Assembly: GCA_022774325.1 (NCBI GenBank)
Contig: JALFNN010000112.1
Location: forward strand, 1-37,531
Source of the DNA: a bacterium
Lineage (GTDB): Bacteria > Bacillota > Clostridia > Lachnospirales > Lachnospiraceae
Reading direction: 5' to 3'
Length of the DNA stretch: 37,531 nucleotides
Shown: positions 18,277 to 28,568 of the stretch, one piece after another
Numbering within the stretch: the first letter of the stretch is position 1
How the letters are laid out: each line of letters opens with the position of its first letter
Notes under the pieces: generated by a model
Databases searched by the model: none
Told to the model about the DNA's origin: nothing
The model's input: the letters and a program-made list of their open reading frames with translations, nothing else
Program-made: the position numbers and the translations under genes

Positions 18277-20649
18277 ATGGAACAGGAAATGCCGGTGATT
18301 AGAATATCGGTCCGGAATCTGGTAGAATTCATTTTACGGGAAGGCGATATTGACAATCGAACAGGAGGAATTCTGGATGCCGAAGCCATGCAGATGGGTG
18401 GAAAGATCCATAGAAAGATTCAGCGAAGCATGGGTGCGGGATATCACGCGGAGGTGTCGATGAAAAAGGAGATCCCATGTGACGGTTTCTGCCTGAAAGT
18501 GGAGGGACGCGCAGACGGGATTCTGGAAGAGGCGGACGTAGTGACAATTGATGAGATTAAAGGAGTACTCTGTGAGCTGGATGAAATCAAAGAGCCGGTG
18601 GGAGTACATCTTGCTCAGGCGAAATGCTATGCCTGGATGTATGCAGAGCAGAGAGACCTTTCTTTTATCGGTGTACAGATGACGTACTGCCAGATGGATA
18701 CGGAGGAGATCAAGAGATTCTGTTATACCTATGACTGCAAAGAATTGAAACTGTGGTTTGATGAACTGATCATGAAATATGAAAAATGGGCGAAATTCCA
18801 AGTGGAATGGCGCAGAAAGCGGAACGCATCTGCAAAAGGAGTCCAGTTTCCTTTTTCGTACCGGAAAGGACAGAAAGAGCTGGCGGCATCCGTTTATCGT
18901 ACGATCCTGAGAAAGAAAAAACTGTTTATTCAGGCACCGACCGGTGTCGGAAAGACGTTATCGGCAGTGTTTCCGGCTGTGAAAGCAGTCGGGGAGGAGC
19001 TGGGGGAAAAGATCTTTTATCTGACGGCGAAGACGATCACAAGAACGGTTGCCGAGCAGGCGTTTCAAATCCTGAAAAAGCAGGGACTGAAAATGAAGGT
19101 GATCACGCTGACGGCGAAGGAGAAGATCTGTTTTTGCGATGAGACGGAATGCAATCCGGAATACTGTCCGTACGCAAAAGGACATTTTGACCGTGTAAAT
19201 GACGCGGTGTACGAACTGCTTACTTCCACGGACGAGATGAGCAGAGCAGCGCTGGAAGAACAGGCGAAAAAGCACTGTGTGTGTCCGTTTGAGATGGGAC
19301 TCGATGTATCCACATGGGCAGATGCTGTGATCTGTGATTATAATTATGTATTTGATCCAAATGCACATTTGAAGCGGTTTTTCTCCGAAGGAGTATCGGG
19401 GGAGTATATTTTTCTGATTGATGAAGCGCATAATCTTGTCGAGCGCGGAAGACAGATGTACAGTGCAGAGATCTACAAAGAAGATTTTCTGAATGTGAAA
19501 AAACTGGTGAAGACGCTTGATTATAAACTTGCGAAAAGGTTGGATGAGTGTAATAAGCTTCTACTGGCAATGAAGAAGGAATGTGAAGATTATCGGGTGG
19601 TGAGCAGTGCTTCCCATATTTACCTGAAATTAATGAATCTCATGCCGAGGATTGAAACGTTCCTGGAGAACTGTCAGGACAGGAACGTGGTGGATGTTGT
19701 CCGGGATTTTTATTTTTCGATTCGTTCCTTCATCGGTATTTATGAGGCATTGGATGAAAATTATGTGATCTATTCGCAAATGCAGAAGGATCAGAGATTT
19801 ATGTTGAAGCTTTTCTGTGTCAATCCGGCGGCAAATCTCCAGAAATATCTGGATATGGGGAATAGTACGATCTTTTTTTCGGCAACGCTTTTGCCAATAC
19901 AGTATTATAAAAAGCTGCTGAGCACGGACAAGGATAATTATGCGGTCTATGCGGAATCTACATTTGACCAGAGCAGACGTTTGATACTAAACGGAACGGA
20001 TGTCAGTACACGATATAAGAAGCGAACGGAAGATATGTATAAGCGATATGCGGAATATATCTGGCGGACTGTTCGCGCGAAGCAGGGAAACTATATGGCG
20101 TTTTGTCCATCCTATCAATTTATGGAAGCTGTATATGATGCTTTTGAGAAAATGCGGTGCGAGATGGGAGATGGTCAGACGGAGTGTATTCTGCAATCTC
20201 ACTATATGAACGAAGAAGCAAGAGAGATTTTCCTGGAAACATTTGAGGAAGTGCGCGAAGGAAGTCTGGTCGGTTTTTGCGTGATGGGAGGAATCTTTTC
20301 GGAAGGCATTGATCTTGCGGAAGAAAAACTGATCGGTGCCTTTATTATTGGTACCGGCCTTCCCCAGGTGTGCAGTGAACGAGCGATTCTCAAGGATTAT
20401 TTTGACAAAGACGGCGGACAGGGATTTGACTATGCATATCTGTACCCGGGAATGAATAAGGTGCTGCAGGCAGCAGGAAGAGTAATCCGGACGGAAGAGG
20501 ACAGAGGTGTGATTCTCCTTTTGGATGAACGGTTTCGGGAGCGCCGGTGCCGGGAGATATTTCCAAGAGAATGGGAGGATTGTGGAGCCTGCGTTTTAGA
20601 AGATGTGGAGGAGAAAGTGAAGGCATTCTGGGATAGCCAGAATGCCTAA
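18277..20649 (+). CDS. Rad3/DinG-type ATP-dependent DNA helicase with N-terminal PD-(D/E)XK-like nuclease region
   Basis: The 790-residue protein combines two parts. Residues 1-175 resemble a Cas4/RecB-type nuclease: GRADG (Asp80), DEIKG (Glu93-x-Lys95) and a QAKCYAWMY helix (Gln114), the PD-(D/E)XK order. From about 190 an XPD/DinG-like superfamily 2 helicase follows: Walker A APTGVGKT (220-227), cysteines at 285, 287, 292, 297, 334 and 336 that can supply a 4Fe-4S cluster, DEAH at 382-385, FSATLLP, and motif VI QAAGRVIR. Start ATG 18277 has GGGAG eight bases upstream. It lies 86 bases after the DUF4130 gene on the same strand without a visible terminator between, so it may belong to the same repair operon. 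An inverted repeat sits in its last codons. Confidence 0.88.
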   Translation: MEQEMPVIRISVRNLVEFILREGDIDNRTGGILDAEAMQMGGKIHRKIQRSMGAGYHAEVSMKKEIPCDGFCLKVEGRADGILEEADVVTIDEIKGVLCELDEIKEPVGVHLAQAKCYAWMYAEQRDLSFIGVQMTYCQMDTEEIKRFCYTYDCKELKLWFDELIMKYEKWAKFQVEWRRKRNASAKGVQFPFSYRKGQKELAASVYRTILRKKKLFIQAPTGVGKTLSAVFPAVKAVGEELGEKIFYLTAKTITRTVAEQAFQILKKQGLKMKVITLTAKEKICFCDETECNPEYCPYAKGHFDRVNDAVYELLTSTDEMSRAALEEQAKKHCVCPFEMGLDVSTWADAVICDYNYVFDPNAHLKRFFSEGVSGEYIFLIDEAHNLVERGRQMYSAEIYKEDFLNVKKLVKTLDYKLAKRLDECNKLLLAMKKECEDYRVVSSASHIYLKLMNLMPRIETFLENCQDRNVVDVVRDFYFSIRSFIGIYEALDENYVIYSQMQKDQRFMLKLFCVNPAANLQKYLDMGNSTIFFSATLLPIQYYKKLLSTDKDNYAVYAESTFDQSRRLILNGTDVSTRYKKRTEDMYKRYAEYIWRTVRAKQGNYMAFCPSYQFMEAVYDAFEKMRCEMGDGQTECILQSHYMNEEAREIFLETFEEVREGSLVGFCVMGGIFSEGIDLAEEKLIGAFIIGTGLPQVCSERAILKDYFDKDGGQGFDYAYLYPGMNKVLQAAGRVIRTEEDRGVILLLDERFRERRCREIFPREWEDCGACVLEDVEEKVKAFWDSQNA
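20621..20647. repeat. Perfect hairpin in the last codons of the helicase gene
   Basis: AGGCATTCTGG and CCAGAATGCCT form a perfect 11-bp stem with a five-base loop. It lies inside the helicase C-terminus, reaches the first base of its stop codon and sits six bases from the LysR stop on the other strand. There is no real T-run on either side; it may still serve as a two-way transcription barrier. Confidence 0.6.
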
Positions 20650-20652
20650 AAG

Positions 20653-21561
20653 TCAGATCGTATCAGGATTTTGGGAGATGACAGGTTCGTCAAAATAATT
20701 AAGAAAAGCCTGAGCCGCTCTTGAGATGGGAACATGTTCGTTATAGGCGGCAATAAGCTGTCTTTTTGGAAGTTTTTCGGTAGTCTCAACGATGAAGAGA
20801 TCGTCGGACTTTAACGGAAAACAATAATCCGGGATAAAGGCGATCCCTAGACCGATGCTTGCAAGATCAATCAACAGGTCGTTGCTGCTGAGTTCAATCT
20901 CCGGGACGAGATCGAGCTGATGCTTCTGAAACAGAGAGTGAAGGAATTCGCTTGTCGTGCTTTTTTTGTCCAGCATGATGATTGGGTAATCCAGAAGCTG
21001 TTTTAAGGATAAGGGATGTCCTTTCAATTCGCGAAATGCGTGATTGGCGATAAATACATCCTGAAATTCTTTTATTTTTTTTATGGAGACCAGATTGCCG
21101 AGGTATGCGTTTGGATAGTTTGCGACGATCAAATCCACTTGACCTGTCTCCAAAAGTTCGGTACATTTAATAGATGTAGCATTGGTCACTTTTATGTGGG
21201 CATTTGGGAAAGCTCTGTGAAAGCGTTCCAGATAGGGAACCAGAAAGTATCGGCAGATGGTGTCACTTGCACCGATTCGGATCTGTCCGCCGGTGGTGGC
21301 GGATTCCAGAATCTGAGCCTCGCCGCGCTTGATCAGGTGGATCGCCGGTTCAATGTGGCGAAGAAGAATCTCGCCTTCCGGGGTGAGTTGTACTTTTTTC
21401 GTACTTCTTATAAAAAGAGTCTGATCCAGCTTCTTCTCCAGGGCTTTGATGGACTGGCTGACGGCAGATTGAGAGATATAGAGCTGCTTGGATGCTTCTG
21501 AGAAGCTCAGAGTATCGGCCACATAATAAAACACTTTATATAATTCGTAATTAATATCCAT
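20653..21561 (-). CDS. LysR family transcriptional regulator
   Basis: The 302-residue protein has the N-terminal LysR winged helix (YKVFYYVADTLSFSEASKQLYISQSAVSQSIKALEKKL, shown here as YKVFYYVADTLSFSEA then QLYISQSAVSQSIKALE) and a periplasmic-binding-protein-like effector domain with GGQIRIGASDTICRYFLVPYL-type opening and GLGIAFIPDY near the end. It has a clean AAGGAGGA site at 21568-21575. It runs convergent to the helicase (three bases between stops) and divergent from the Lit-like membrane protein gene, which could be a target. Effector unknown. Confidence 0.92.
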   Translation of the reverse strand: MDINYELYKVFYYVADTLSFSEASKQLYISQSAVSQSIKALEKKLDQTLFIRSTKKVQLTPEGEILLRHIEPAIHLIKRGEAQILESATTGGQIRIGASDTICRYFLVPYLERFHRAFPNAHIKVTNATSIKCTELLETGQVDLIVANYPNAYLGNLVSIKKIKEFQDVFIANHAFRELKGHPLSLKQLLDYPIIMLDKKSTTSEFLHSLFQKHQLDLVPEIELSSNDLLIDLASIGLGIAFIPDYCFPLKSDDLFIVETTEKLPKRQLIAAYNEHVPISRAAQAFLNYFDEPVISQNPDTI

Positions 21562-21645
21562 TATTAGTCCTCCTTATAAAACTCATTTGTATTATAAGAG
21601 ATGTGGAAGAAAAAAACAAGAGAGATCGAAAGGAAAGATGGAATC

Positions 21646-22389
21646 ATGAAGAAAGCTACAGGAAGAAAAGACAACGGGAAAATTATAGGTGAAACATGGC
21701 TTCATAAATTTCTGGGTGGTGTAATTGCTCTGAGCTTGATTTTTATATTTTTGATCAGCAGTTTTGAAATCGGTATTTACAGTGATTTTGATTTTTATGA
21801 AAAAGAATACAGTAAATACGGAGTTGAGGAGCAGCTGGATATGGAAATGGAGGACATCATGGAAGTCACAGAATATATGATGTCTTATCTAAGAGGAAAG
21901 GAAGAGGTCTTAAGTATCGAGACAATGGTAGAAGGGGAACGACAGGATTTTTTTAATGAACAGGATAGACTGCATATGGAAGATGTGCAGGGACTGTTTC
22001 TGGGTGGACTATCCCTGAGGAGAGCAACGTTTATTATTCTTATTGCAGGAGTTATTGCATTGTTTGCGCTCAAAGGAAATTGGAAAAAAATCATACCGTA
22101 TATGTATGAGCGGATACTCGCGGTTTTTGCAGTTGTTATTGTGGCTCTGGGCGTTCTGATCTCGCAAAACTTTACGAAATGCTTCGTGATTTTTCATGAA
22201 TTGTTTTTTGACAATGATCTGTGGATGTTCGATCCGGAATATGACTATATGATACGAATGCTCCCGGAAGGATTCTTCTTTGACATGGTTATCCGGATTG
22301 CTGTTATCTTTATTGTTATGCTTTTGGGATCTCTTATTGTTTGTGTGATAAGTAAACGATTGGACAGAAAAGAAGAGAATGTTAATTAG
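21646..22389 (+). CDS. lit: TIGR01906/DUF1461 membrane protein, Lit-type lipoprotein intramolecular transacylase
   Basis: Lit moves an acyl chain within bacterial lipoproteins to give the lyso-form that weakens TLR2 recognition; characterised members belong to this family. The protein (247 residues from ATG 21646) has four hydrophobic helices (one near the N-terminus, two in the middle, one near the C-terminus) and a long extracytoplasmic loop after helix 1. The family hallmarks are FNEQDRLHMEDV (His110) and FHELFFDNDLWMFDPE (His184), plus IRMLPEGFF; the two histidines are the expected conserved pair. An upstream in-frame ATG at 21601 lacks a ribosome site. The Lit function is a family-level inference. 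Divergent to the LysR gene. Confidence 0.82.
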   Translation: MKKATGRKDNGKIIGETWLHKFLGGVIALSLIFIFLISSFEIGIYSDFDFYEKEYSKYGVEEQLDMEMEDIMEVTEYMMSYLRGKEEVLSIETMVEGERQDFFNEQDRLHMEDVQGLFLGGLSLRRATFIILIAGVIALFALKGNWKKIIPYMYERILAVFAVVIVALGVLISQNFTKCFVIFHELFFDNDLWMFDPEYDYMIRMLPEGFFFDMVIRIAVIFIVMLLGSLIVCVISKRLDRKEENVN

Positions 22390-22426
22390 AAAAACTTATA
22401 AAACAGTTTAGATATATTGACTATAC

Positions 22427-22455
22427 TTATAAAAATGAATGTGATAGAATAAGAT
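22427..22455 (+). promoter_or_regulatory. Probable purL promoter
   Basis: TTGACT (22427-22432) and TAAGAT (22450-22455) are 17 bases apart; an overlapping extended -10 TGATAGAAT (22442-22450) is an alternative. A small CTGC/GCAG hairpin lies in the leader. I see no purine riboswitch or PurBox here. Confidence 0.45.
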
Positions 22456-22515
22456 TATGCAGTAACTTATGCTGCCTCACGCAGTTTAAAATATGATTAA
22501 CTAATGGAGGAAATT

Positions 22516-25500
22516 ATGAACAGTGTAAAACGAGTGTATGTGGAGAAAAAACCTGAATTTGCCGTTCAGGCGAAGGAACTTGGACATGAAGTGAAGAGTT
22601 ACCTCGGAATCAAATCGGTTACAAATGTAAGGGTGTTGATTCGTTATGATGTGGAGAATCTCTCGGATGCCACATTTGACAGAGCATGTAATGGCGTTTT
22701 TGCAGAACCACCGGTAGATGTTCTTTATCATGAAGATTTTCCACATGGAGAGAATGACCGTATTTTTTCTGTGGAATTCCTTCCGGGACAGTTCGACCAG
22801 AGAGCGGATTCGGCAGTCCAGTGTGTGCAGTTTATTAAGGAAGATGAGCTTCCGGTTATCAAAACTGCTACAACTTATGTGATTGAAGGTGAGATCAGTG
22901 ATGCTGAATTTGATGCAATCAAAGCTCATTGTATCAACCCTGTTGATTCAAGAGAAACGAGTCTTGATAAGCCGGAAACACTGGTGACCAAGTTCGATGA
23001 GCCGGCAGATGTTAAGATTTTCGAGGGATTCAAGGATATGCCGGAAGAGGAACTGAAGGCATTATATGATTCTCTGGGGCTTGCAATGACTTTTAAAGAT
23101 TTTCTGCATATTCAGAATTATTTCCGGGGAGAAGAGAAGAGAGATCCTTCTATGACAGAAATCCGTGTCCTTGACACATACTGGTCTGATCACTGTCGCC
23201 ATACGACGTTCTCTACGGAACTTACAGATGTAAGCTTTGGGGAGGGGGATTATCGTGCTCCGATCGAAGATACTTATAAAGAATACTTACAGACACACAG
23301 TGAGATCTTTAAAGGGCGTGAAGACAAATTTGTCTGCCTGATGGATCTTGCTCTGATGGCGATGAGAAAACTCAAAAGGGAAGGAAAACTGGAAGATCAG
23401 GAAGAGTCTGATGAGATCAATGCCTGCAGTATCGTTGTGCCGGTTGAAGTAGATGGTGTTGAAGAAGAATGGCTTGTGAACTTCAAGAATGAAACCCATA
23501 ACCATCCGACAGAGATTGAACCGTTTGGTGGAGCGGCTACCTGCCTTGGAGGAGCGATCCGCGACCCACTGTCAGGACGTACTTATGTATATCAGGCTAT
23601 GCGTGTGACAGGAGCGGCAGATCCAACCGTTTCAGTAAAAGAGACGATCAAAGGAAAGCTTCCGCAGAAGAAACTTGTCCGCAGTGCCGCACATGGATAT
23701 AGTTCTTATGGTAATCAGATCGGTCTTGCAACCGGCCTTGTAAAAGAAATCTATCATCCGGATTACGTGGCAAAACGTATGGAAATCGGAGCAGTTATGG
23801 CTGCGGCTCCGAGACGTGCTGTTATTCGTGAGACTTCCGATCCGGGAGATATCATTATCCTGCTTGGCGGACGCACCGGCCGTGACGGCTGCGGCGGAGC
23901 AACCGGATCTTCCAAAGTTCATACAGAAGAATCGATTGAGACCTGTGGCGCTGAGGTTCAGAAGGGTAACCCGCCGACAGAGCGTAAGATTCAGAGACTG
24001 TTCCGCAGAGAAGAAGTCAGCAGACTGATCAAGAAATGTAACGACTTCGGAGCAGGCGGTGTTTCTGTAGCAATCGGAGAACTTGCAGACGGACTTCGTG
24101 TTGATCTGGATAAAGTACCGAAGAAATATGCCGGTCTGGACGGAACAGAAATTGCGATATCAGAATCGCAGGAACGTATGGCTGTGGTTGTTGATCCGAA
24201 GGATGCCGAGCAGTTCCTTGCATATGCAAAGGAAGAGAATCTGGAAGCGACAAAAGTTGCTGTTGTAACGGAAGAGCCGCGACTGGTATTGTCCTGGAGA
24301 GGAAAGGAAATTGTAAATATTTCCCGTGCATTCCTTGATACAAATGGTGCACATCAGGAGACAACTGTAAAAGTTGACATTCCTAACAGAGCAGACAGCC
24401 CGCTTGTACAGCAGGTAGAAGTAAATGATGTAAAAGAAAAATGGCTTGATACACTGAAGGACCTGAATGTATGCTCACAGAAAGGACTTGTTGAGATGTT
24501 CGACGGTTCGATTGGAGCAGGTTCTGTCTTCATGCCACATGGTGGAAAATATCAGATGACAGAGACGCAGAGCATGGTTGCGAAGCTTCCGGTTCTGAAA
24601 GGAAAATGCGATACCGTAACCATGATGAGTTATGGATTTGATCCGTACCTGTCAAGCTGGAGCCCATACCATGGAGCTGTATATGCAGTGACGGAATCCA
24701 TTGCAAAGATTGTTGCATGCGGAGGAGATTACAGGAAGATTCGCTTTACATTCCAGGAGTATTTCCGCCGTATGACCGAAGATCCGTCCAGATGGAGTCA
24801 GCCGTTTGCAGCGCTTCTCGGAGCATATAAAGCGCAGCTTGGATTCGGTCTTCCGTCCATCGGAGGTAAAGACAGTATGTCCGGTACGTTCGAACACATT
24901 GATGTACCGCCAACACTGGTTTCCTTTGCGGTAGATGTTGCAAAAGAACAGGATATCATCTCTCCTGAATTGAAAAAAGCAGGTAACAAGCTTGTATGGC
25001 TTCGTATTGAAAAGGATGAATATGAGCTTCCGGCATATGATAAGGTGATGGAGCAGTATGGTAAGTTCACGGAAGATATTCACAATGGAAGAATCGTTTC
25101 AGCATATGCGCTTGACCGTCACGGTGTGATCGCCGCTGTCAGCAAGATGGCATTTGGTAACGGAATGGGCGTTAAGATCGAGCATAACATGGATGCCAGA
25201 GAATTATTTGCTCCTGCATTTGGAGATATTATTGCGGAAGTTCCGGCGGACAAGGTTGGAGAACTTGGCATTACTTACACCGTGATTGGTGAAGTGACCG
25301 ATGATGCGGCATTCTCTTATGCAGATGTCAGAATTACACTTGCAGAGGCAGAAGGCGCATGGACTGAGACTCTGGAGAAAGTATTCCGTACTGTATCCGA
25401 TGAGGCATCCGAGGAGAAGGTAGAATCACCGCTTTATGATACAAAGGATATCTATATCTGCAAAAACAAGATCGCTCAGCCGCATGTATTTATTCCGGTA

Positions 25501-26274
25501 TTCCCGGGCACAAACTGTGAATACGACAGTGCGAAGGCGTTTGAACGTGCAGGTGCGACTGTAACGACAAGAGTATTTAAGAACATGGATGCGGCGGACA
25601 TTCTTGATTCCGTTGCCGAATTTGAAAAAGAGATTGCGAAAGCCCAGATCATTATGTTCCCGGGCGGATTCTCAGCAGGTGATGAACCGGATGGCTCAGC
25701 GAAATTCTTTGCAACTGCATTCCAGAATGCAAAATTAAAAGAAGCTGTTGAGAAGCTGCTGAATGAGCGTGACGGACTTGTACTCGGAATCTGTAACGGT
25801 TTCCAGACACTTGTCAAACTGGGATTGGTTCCTTATGGTGAGATCGTAGGCCAGACAGCAGATTCACCGACACTGACATACAATACCATCGGACGTCATA
25901 TTTCCAAGATGGTATATACCAAAGTTGTGACGAACAAATCTCCATGGCTGCAGGGTGCTGAACTTGGCGGCGTATATACCAATCCGGCTTCTCATGGTGA
26001 AGGACGTTTCGTAGCAAGCAAGGAGTGGCTTGACAAGCTGTTCGCAAACGGACAGGTTGCGACCCAGTATTGCGATCTTGATGGCAATGTTTCTATGGAT
26101 GAAGAGTGGAATGTCAATGGTTCATATTGTGCGATCGAAGGTATTACAAGCCCGGATGGACGAGTACTTGGCAAGATGGCACATTCAGAGCGTCGCGGCG
26201 ACAGTGTAGCTGTCAATATTTACGGCGAGCAGGATATGAAGATTTTTGAATCCGGAGTGAAGTATTTTAAATAA
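22516..26274 (+). CDS. purL: Phosphoribosylformylglycinamidine synthase, large single-chain form (clade II)
   Basis: FGAM synthase converts FGAR, ATP and glutamine to FGAM, step four of purine synthesis. The 1252-residue chain carries all parts: an unusual N-terminus typical of the Gram-positive/Bacteroides clade, SDHCRHTTF, the ATP-binding NETHNHPTEIEPFGGAAT, GGRTGRDG, and a second synthase half with GGKDSMSGTF. A C-terminal class I glutaminase follows with FPGTNCEYD, nucleophile Cys1093 in GICNGFQ, and His1160/Glu1162 in SHGEG. So no separate purQ or purS is needed. Start ATG 22516 sits five bases after GGAGG; an ATG 12 bases upstream overlaps the ribosome site. It is monocistronic between a promoter and a strong terminator. 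Confidence 0.97.
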   Translation: MNSVKRVYVEKKPEFAVQAKELGHEVKSYLGIKSVTNVRVLIRYDVENLSDATFDRACNGVFAEPPVDVLYHEDFPHGENDRIFSVEFLPGQFDQRADSAVQCVQFIKEDELPVIKTATTYVIEGEISDAEFDAIKAHCINPVDSRETSLDKPETLVTKFDEPADVKIFEGFKDMPEEELKALYDSLGLAMTFKDFLHIQNYFRGEEKRDPSMTEIRVLDTYWSDHCRHTTFSTELTDVSFGEGDYRAPIEDTYKEYLQTHSEIFKGREDKFVCLMDLALMAMRKLKREGKLEDQEESDEINACSIVVPVEVDGVEEEWLVNFKNETHNHPTEIEPFGGAATCLGGAIRDPLSGRTYVYQAMRVTGAADPTVSVKETIKGKLPQKKLVRSAAHGYSSYGNQIGLATGLVKEIYHPDYVAKRMEIGAVMAAAPRRAVIRETSDPGDIIILLGGRTGRDGCGGATGSSKVHTEESIETCGAEVQKGNPPTERKIQRLFRREEVSRLIKKCNDFGAGGVSVAIGELADGLRVDLDKVPKKYAGLDGTEIAISESQERMAVVVDPKDAEQFLAYAKEENLEATKVAVVTEEPRLVLSWRGKEIVNISRAFLDTNGAHQETTVKVDIPNRADSPLVQQVEVNDVKEKWLDTLKDLNVCSQKGLVEMFDGSIGAGSVFMPHGGKYQMTETQSMVAKLPVLKGKCDTVTMMSYGFDPYLSSWSPYHGAVYAVTESIAKIVACGGDYRKIRFTFQEYFRRMTEDPSRWSQPFAALLGAYKAQLGFGLPSIGGKDSMSGTFEHIDVPPTLVSFAVDVAKEQDIISPELKKAGNKLVWLRIEKDEYELPAYDKVMEQYGKFTEDIHNGRIVSAYALDRHGVIAAVSKMAFGNGMGVKIEHNMDARELFAPAFGDIIAEVPADKVGELGITYTVIGEVTDDAAFSYADVRITLAEAEGAWTETLEKVFRTVSDEASEEKVESPLYDTKDIYICKNKIAQPHVFIPVFPGTNCEYDSAKAFERAGATVTTRVFKNMDAADILDSVAEFEKEIAKAQIIMFPGGFSAGDEPDGSAKFFATAFQNAKLKEAVEKLLNERDGLVLGICNGFQTLVKLGLVPYGEIVGQTADSPTLTYNTIGRHISKMVYTKVVTNKSPWLQGAELGGVYTNPASHGEGRFVASKEWLDKLFANGQVATQYCDLDGNVSMDEEWNVNGSYCAIEGITSPDGRVLGKMAHSERRGDSVAVNIYGEQDMKIFESGVKYFK

Positions 26275-26309
26275 GTCACAAGTCTGTTTGATGTAATATA
26301 AATAAAATG

Positions 26310-26383
26310 AGAACCGTTTTCATACAATACATATGATATGGCAAATTGCTAAGAATATGGATGTGTGAAAATGGTTCTTTTTT
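26310..26383 (+). terminator. Terminator after purL
   Basis: A 17-bp stem (26310-26326 with 26362-26378) encloses a 35-base loop and runs into TTTTTT. The rest of the purL-gdhA gap (26275-26657) is AT-rich and holds only this terminator and the gdhA promoter; I saw no further gene in it. Confidence 0.8.
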
Positions 26384-26538
26384 GTAAAAATACAGAATGG
26401 TAGCAATGCACGTGCAGGAAATACAAAGAATACTTGCGGGAAAAATAATATAAATCAATAATATAATCAGAAATATTATATAAAGTGAAACAGAATGCGC
26501 TCTGATATTCAAATACAGGCAAAAAATAGCAAAAAAAC

Positions 26539-26567
26539 TTGACATTGTATAGAGGATGTTTTAAAGT
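26539..26567 (+). promoter_or_regulatory. gdhA promoter
   Basis: A consensus TTGACA (26539-26544) is followed after 17 bases by TAAAGT (26562-26567, four of six). The leader to the ATG is about 85 bases. Confidence 0.7.
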
Positions 26568-26630
26568 GGAAAAAGGTTATTCAGTGGTTTTCATAATGAA
26601 ATTGATTTGGTAAATATGAAAAGCATTTGA

Positions 26631-27992
<1,362 letters not shown>

Positions 27993-28032
27993 TAGAAATA
28001 TACTGTAATAGATAGAACAATAATCAATAGAT

Positions 28033-28073
28033 AAGCCGGGATGATCGCAGAAATGAGATGATCCCGGCTTTTT
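28033..28073 (+). terminator. Terminator after gdhA
   Basis: AAGCCGGGAT (28033-28042) pairs with ATCCCGGCTT (28061-28070) and is followed by TTT. Confidence 0.88.
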
Positions 28074-28110
28074 ATTTCGTAACTGAAATAACACGTTGTT
28101 TTGAACAAGA

Positions 28111-28136
28111 AAAAAGTCTGGAAAACCAGACTTTTT
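28111..28136 (-). terminator. Terminator of the tRNA-Val/tRNA-Met unit
   Basis: AAAAAGTCTGG / CCAGACTTTTT, an 11-bp stem with AAAA loop, lies two bases past the tRNA-Met 3' end. The A/T ends make it work in both directions, so it also backs up gdhA termination. Confidence 0.88.
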
Positions 28137-28138
28137 AG

Positions 28139-28212
28139 TAGCGGGAACTGGATTTGAACCAGCGACACCACGGGTATGAACCGTGTGCTCTAGCCAACTG
28201 AGCTATCCCGCC
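28139..28212 (-). tRNA. tRNA-Met (CAT), elongator type
   Basis: The minus strand folds as a 74-base cloverleaf: acceptor GGCGGGA/TCCCGCT, TAGCTCAG D-arm, anticodon loop TTCATAC, and GGTTCAAATCC T-arm. The G1-T72 pair and ACGG-CCGT anticodon stem resemble elongator Met rather than initiator or lysidine Ile. CCA is not encoded. Confidence 0.95.
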
Positions 28213-28232
28213 ATATTCACTTTTCAGTGAAG

Positions 28233-28305
28233 TGGGACCAATAGGGCTCGAACCTATGACCCTCTGCTTGTAAGGCAGATGCTCTCCCAGCTGAGCTATG
28301 ATCCC
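28233..28305 (-). tRNA. tRNA-Val (TAC)
   Basis: The minus strand folds as a 73-base cloverleaf: acceptor GGGATCA/TGGTCCC, TAGCTCAGCTGGGAGAGC D-arm, anticodon loop TTACAAG, GGTTCGAGCCC T-arm. CCA is not encoded. It is transcribed ahead of tRNA-Met. Confidence 0.96.
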
Positions 28306-28341
28306 ATTTCTGTAAGTTGCTTTCCCGCAACCGACTTCTAT

Positions 28342-28370
28342 AGTATATCTCGAAGATCTCAAAATGTCAA
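28342..28370 (-). promoter_or_regulatory. Strong promoter of the tRNA-Val/Met unit
   Basis: On the minus strand TTGACA (28370-28365) and TATACT (28347-28342) are separated by 17 bases, an almost ideal sigma-A promoter. Confidence 0.9.
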
Positions 28371-28471
28371 CACTTTTTTTGAAAAAAATTATTTTTTTTG
28401 AGAATGCCATTTGACGTGTTTGGGATAGGAATAAAGAGGCATGGATTACAGAAGCCGTAATCGAAAAAACA

Positions 28472-28500
28472 TGGAAATTTCAATTCAAGTATGGTAGAAT
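28472..28500 (+). promoter_or_regulatory. Promoter before the acidic membrane protein gene
   Basis: TGGAAA (28472-28477) and TAGAAT (28495-28500) are 17 bases apart, with TGG before the -10 (extended -10). Confidence 0.55.
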
Positions 28501-28568
28501 GAATAACAGTTCAGTTACATGAGGATACTGTAATTGTTGTGATGATGTAGAATACGGAGGAAGAAAAA

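Noticed and set aside
20730-20739. GAACATGTTC inside the LysR gene
   Set aside because: The half-sites are two bases apart rather than four, and it lies in coding sequence, so it is not a LexA box.
22390-22515. Possible purine riboswitch before purL
   Set aside because: The conserved purine-aptamer loops are not present; only small hairpins are visible.
26276-26545. 89-codon hydrophobic open frame on the minus strand in the purL-gdhA gap
   Set aside because: It overlaps the purL terminator and the gdhA -35, has no ribosome site, and its composition is what AT-rich noncoding DNA gives.
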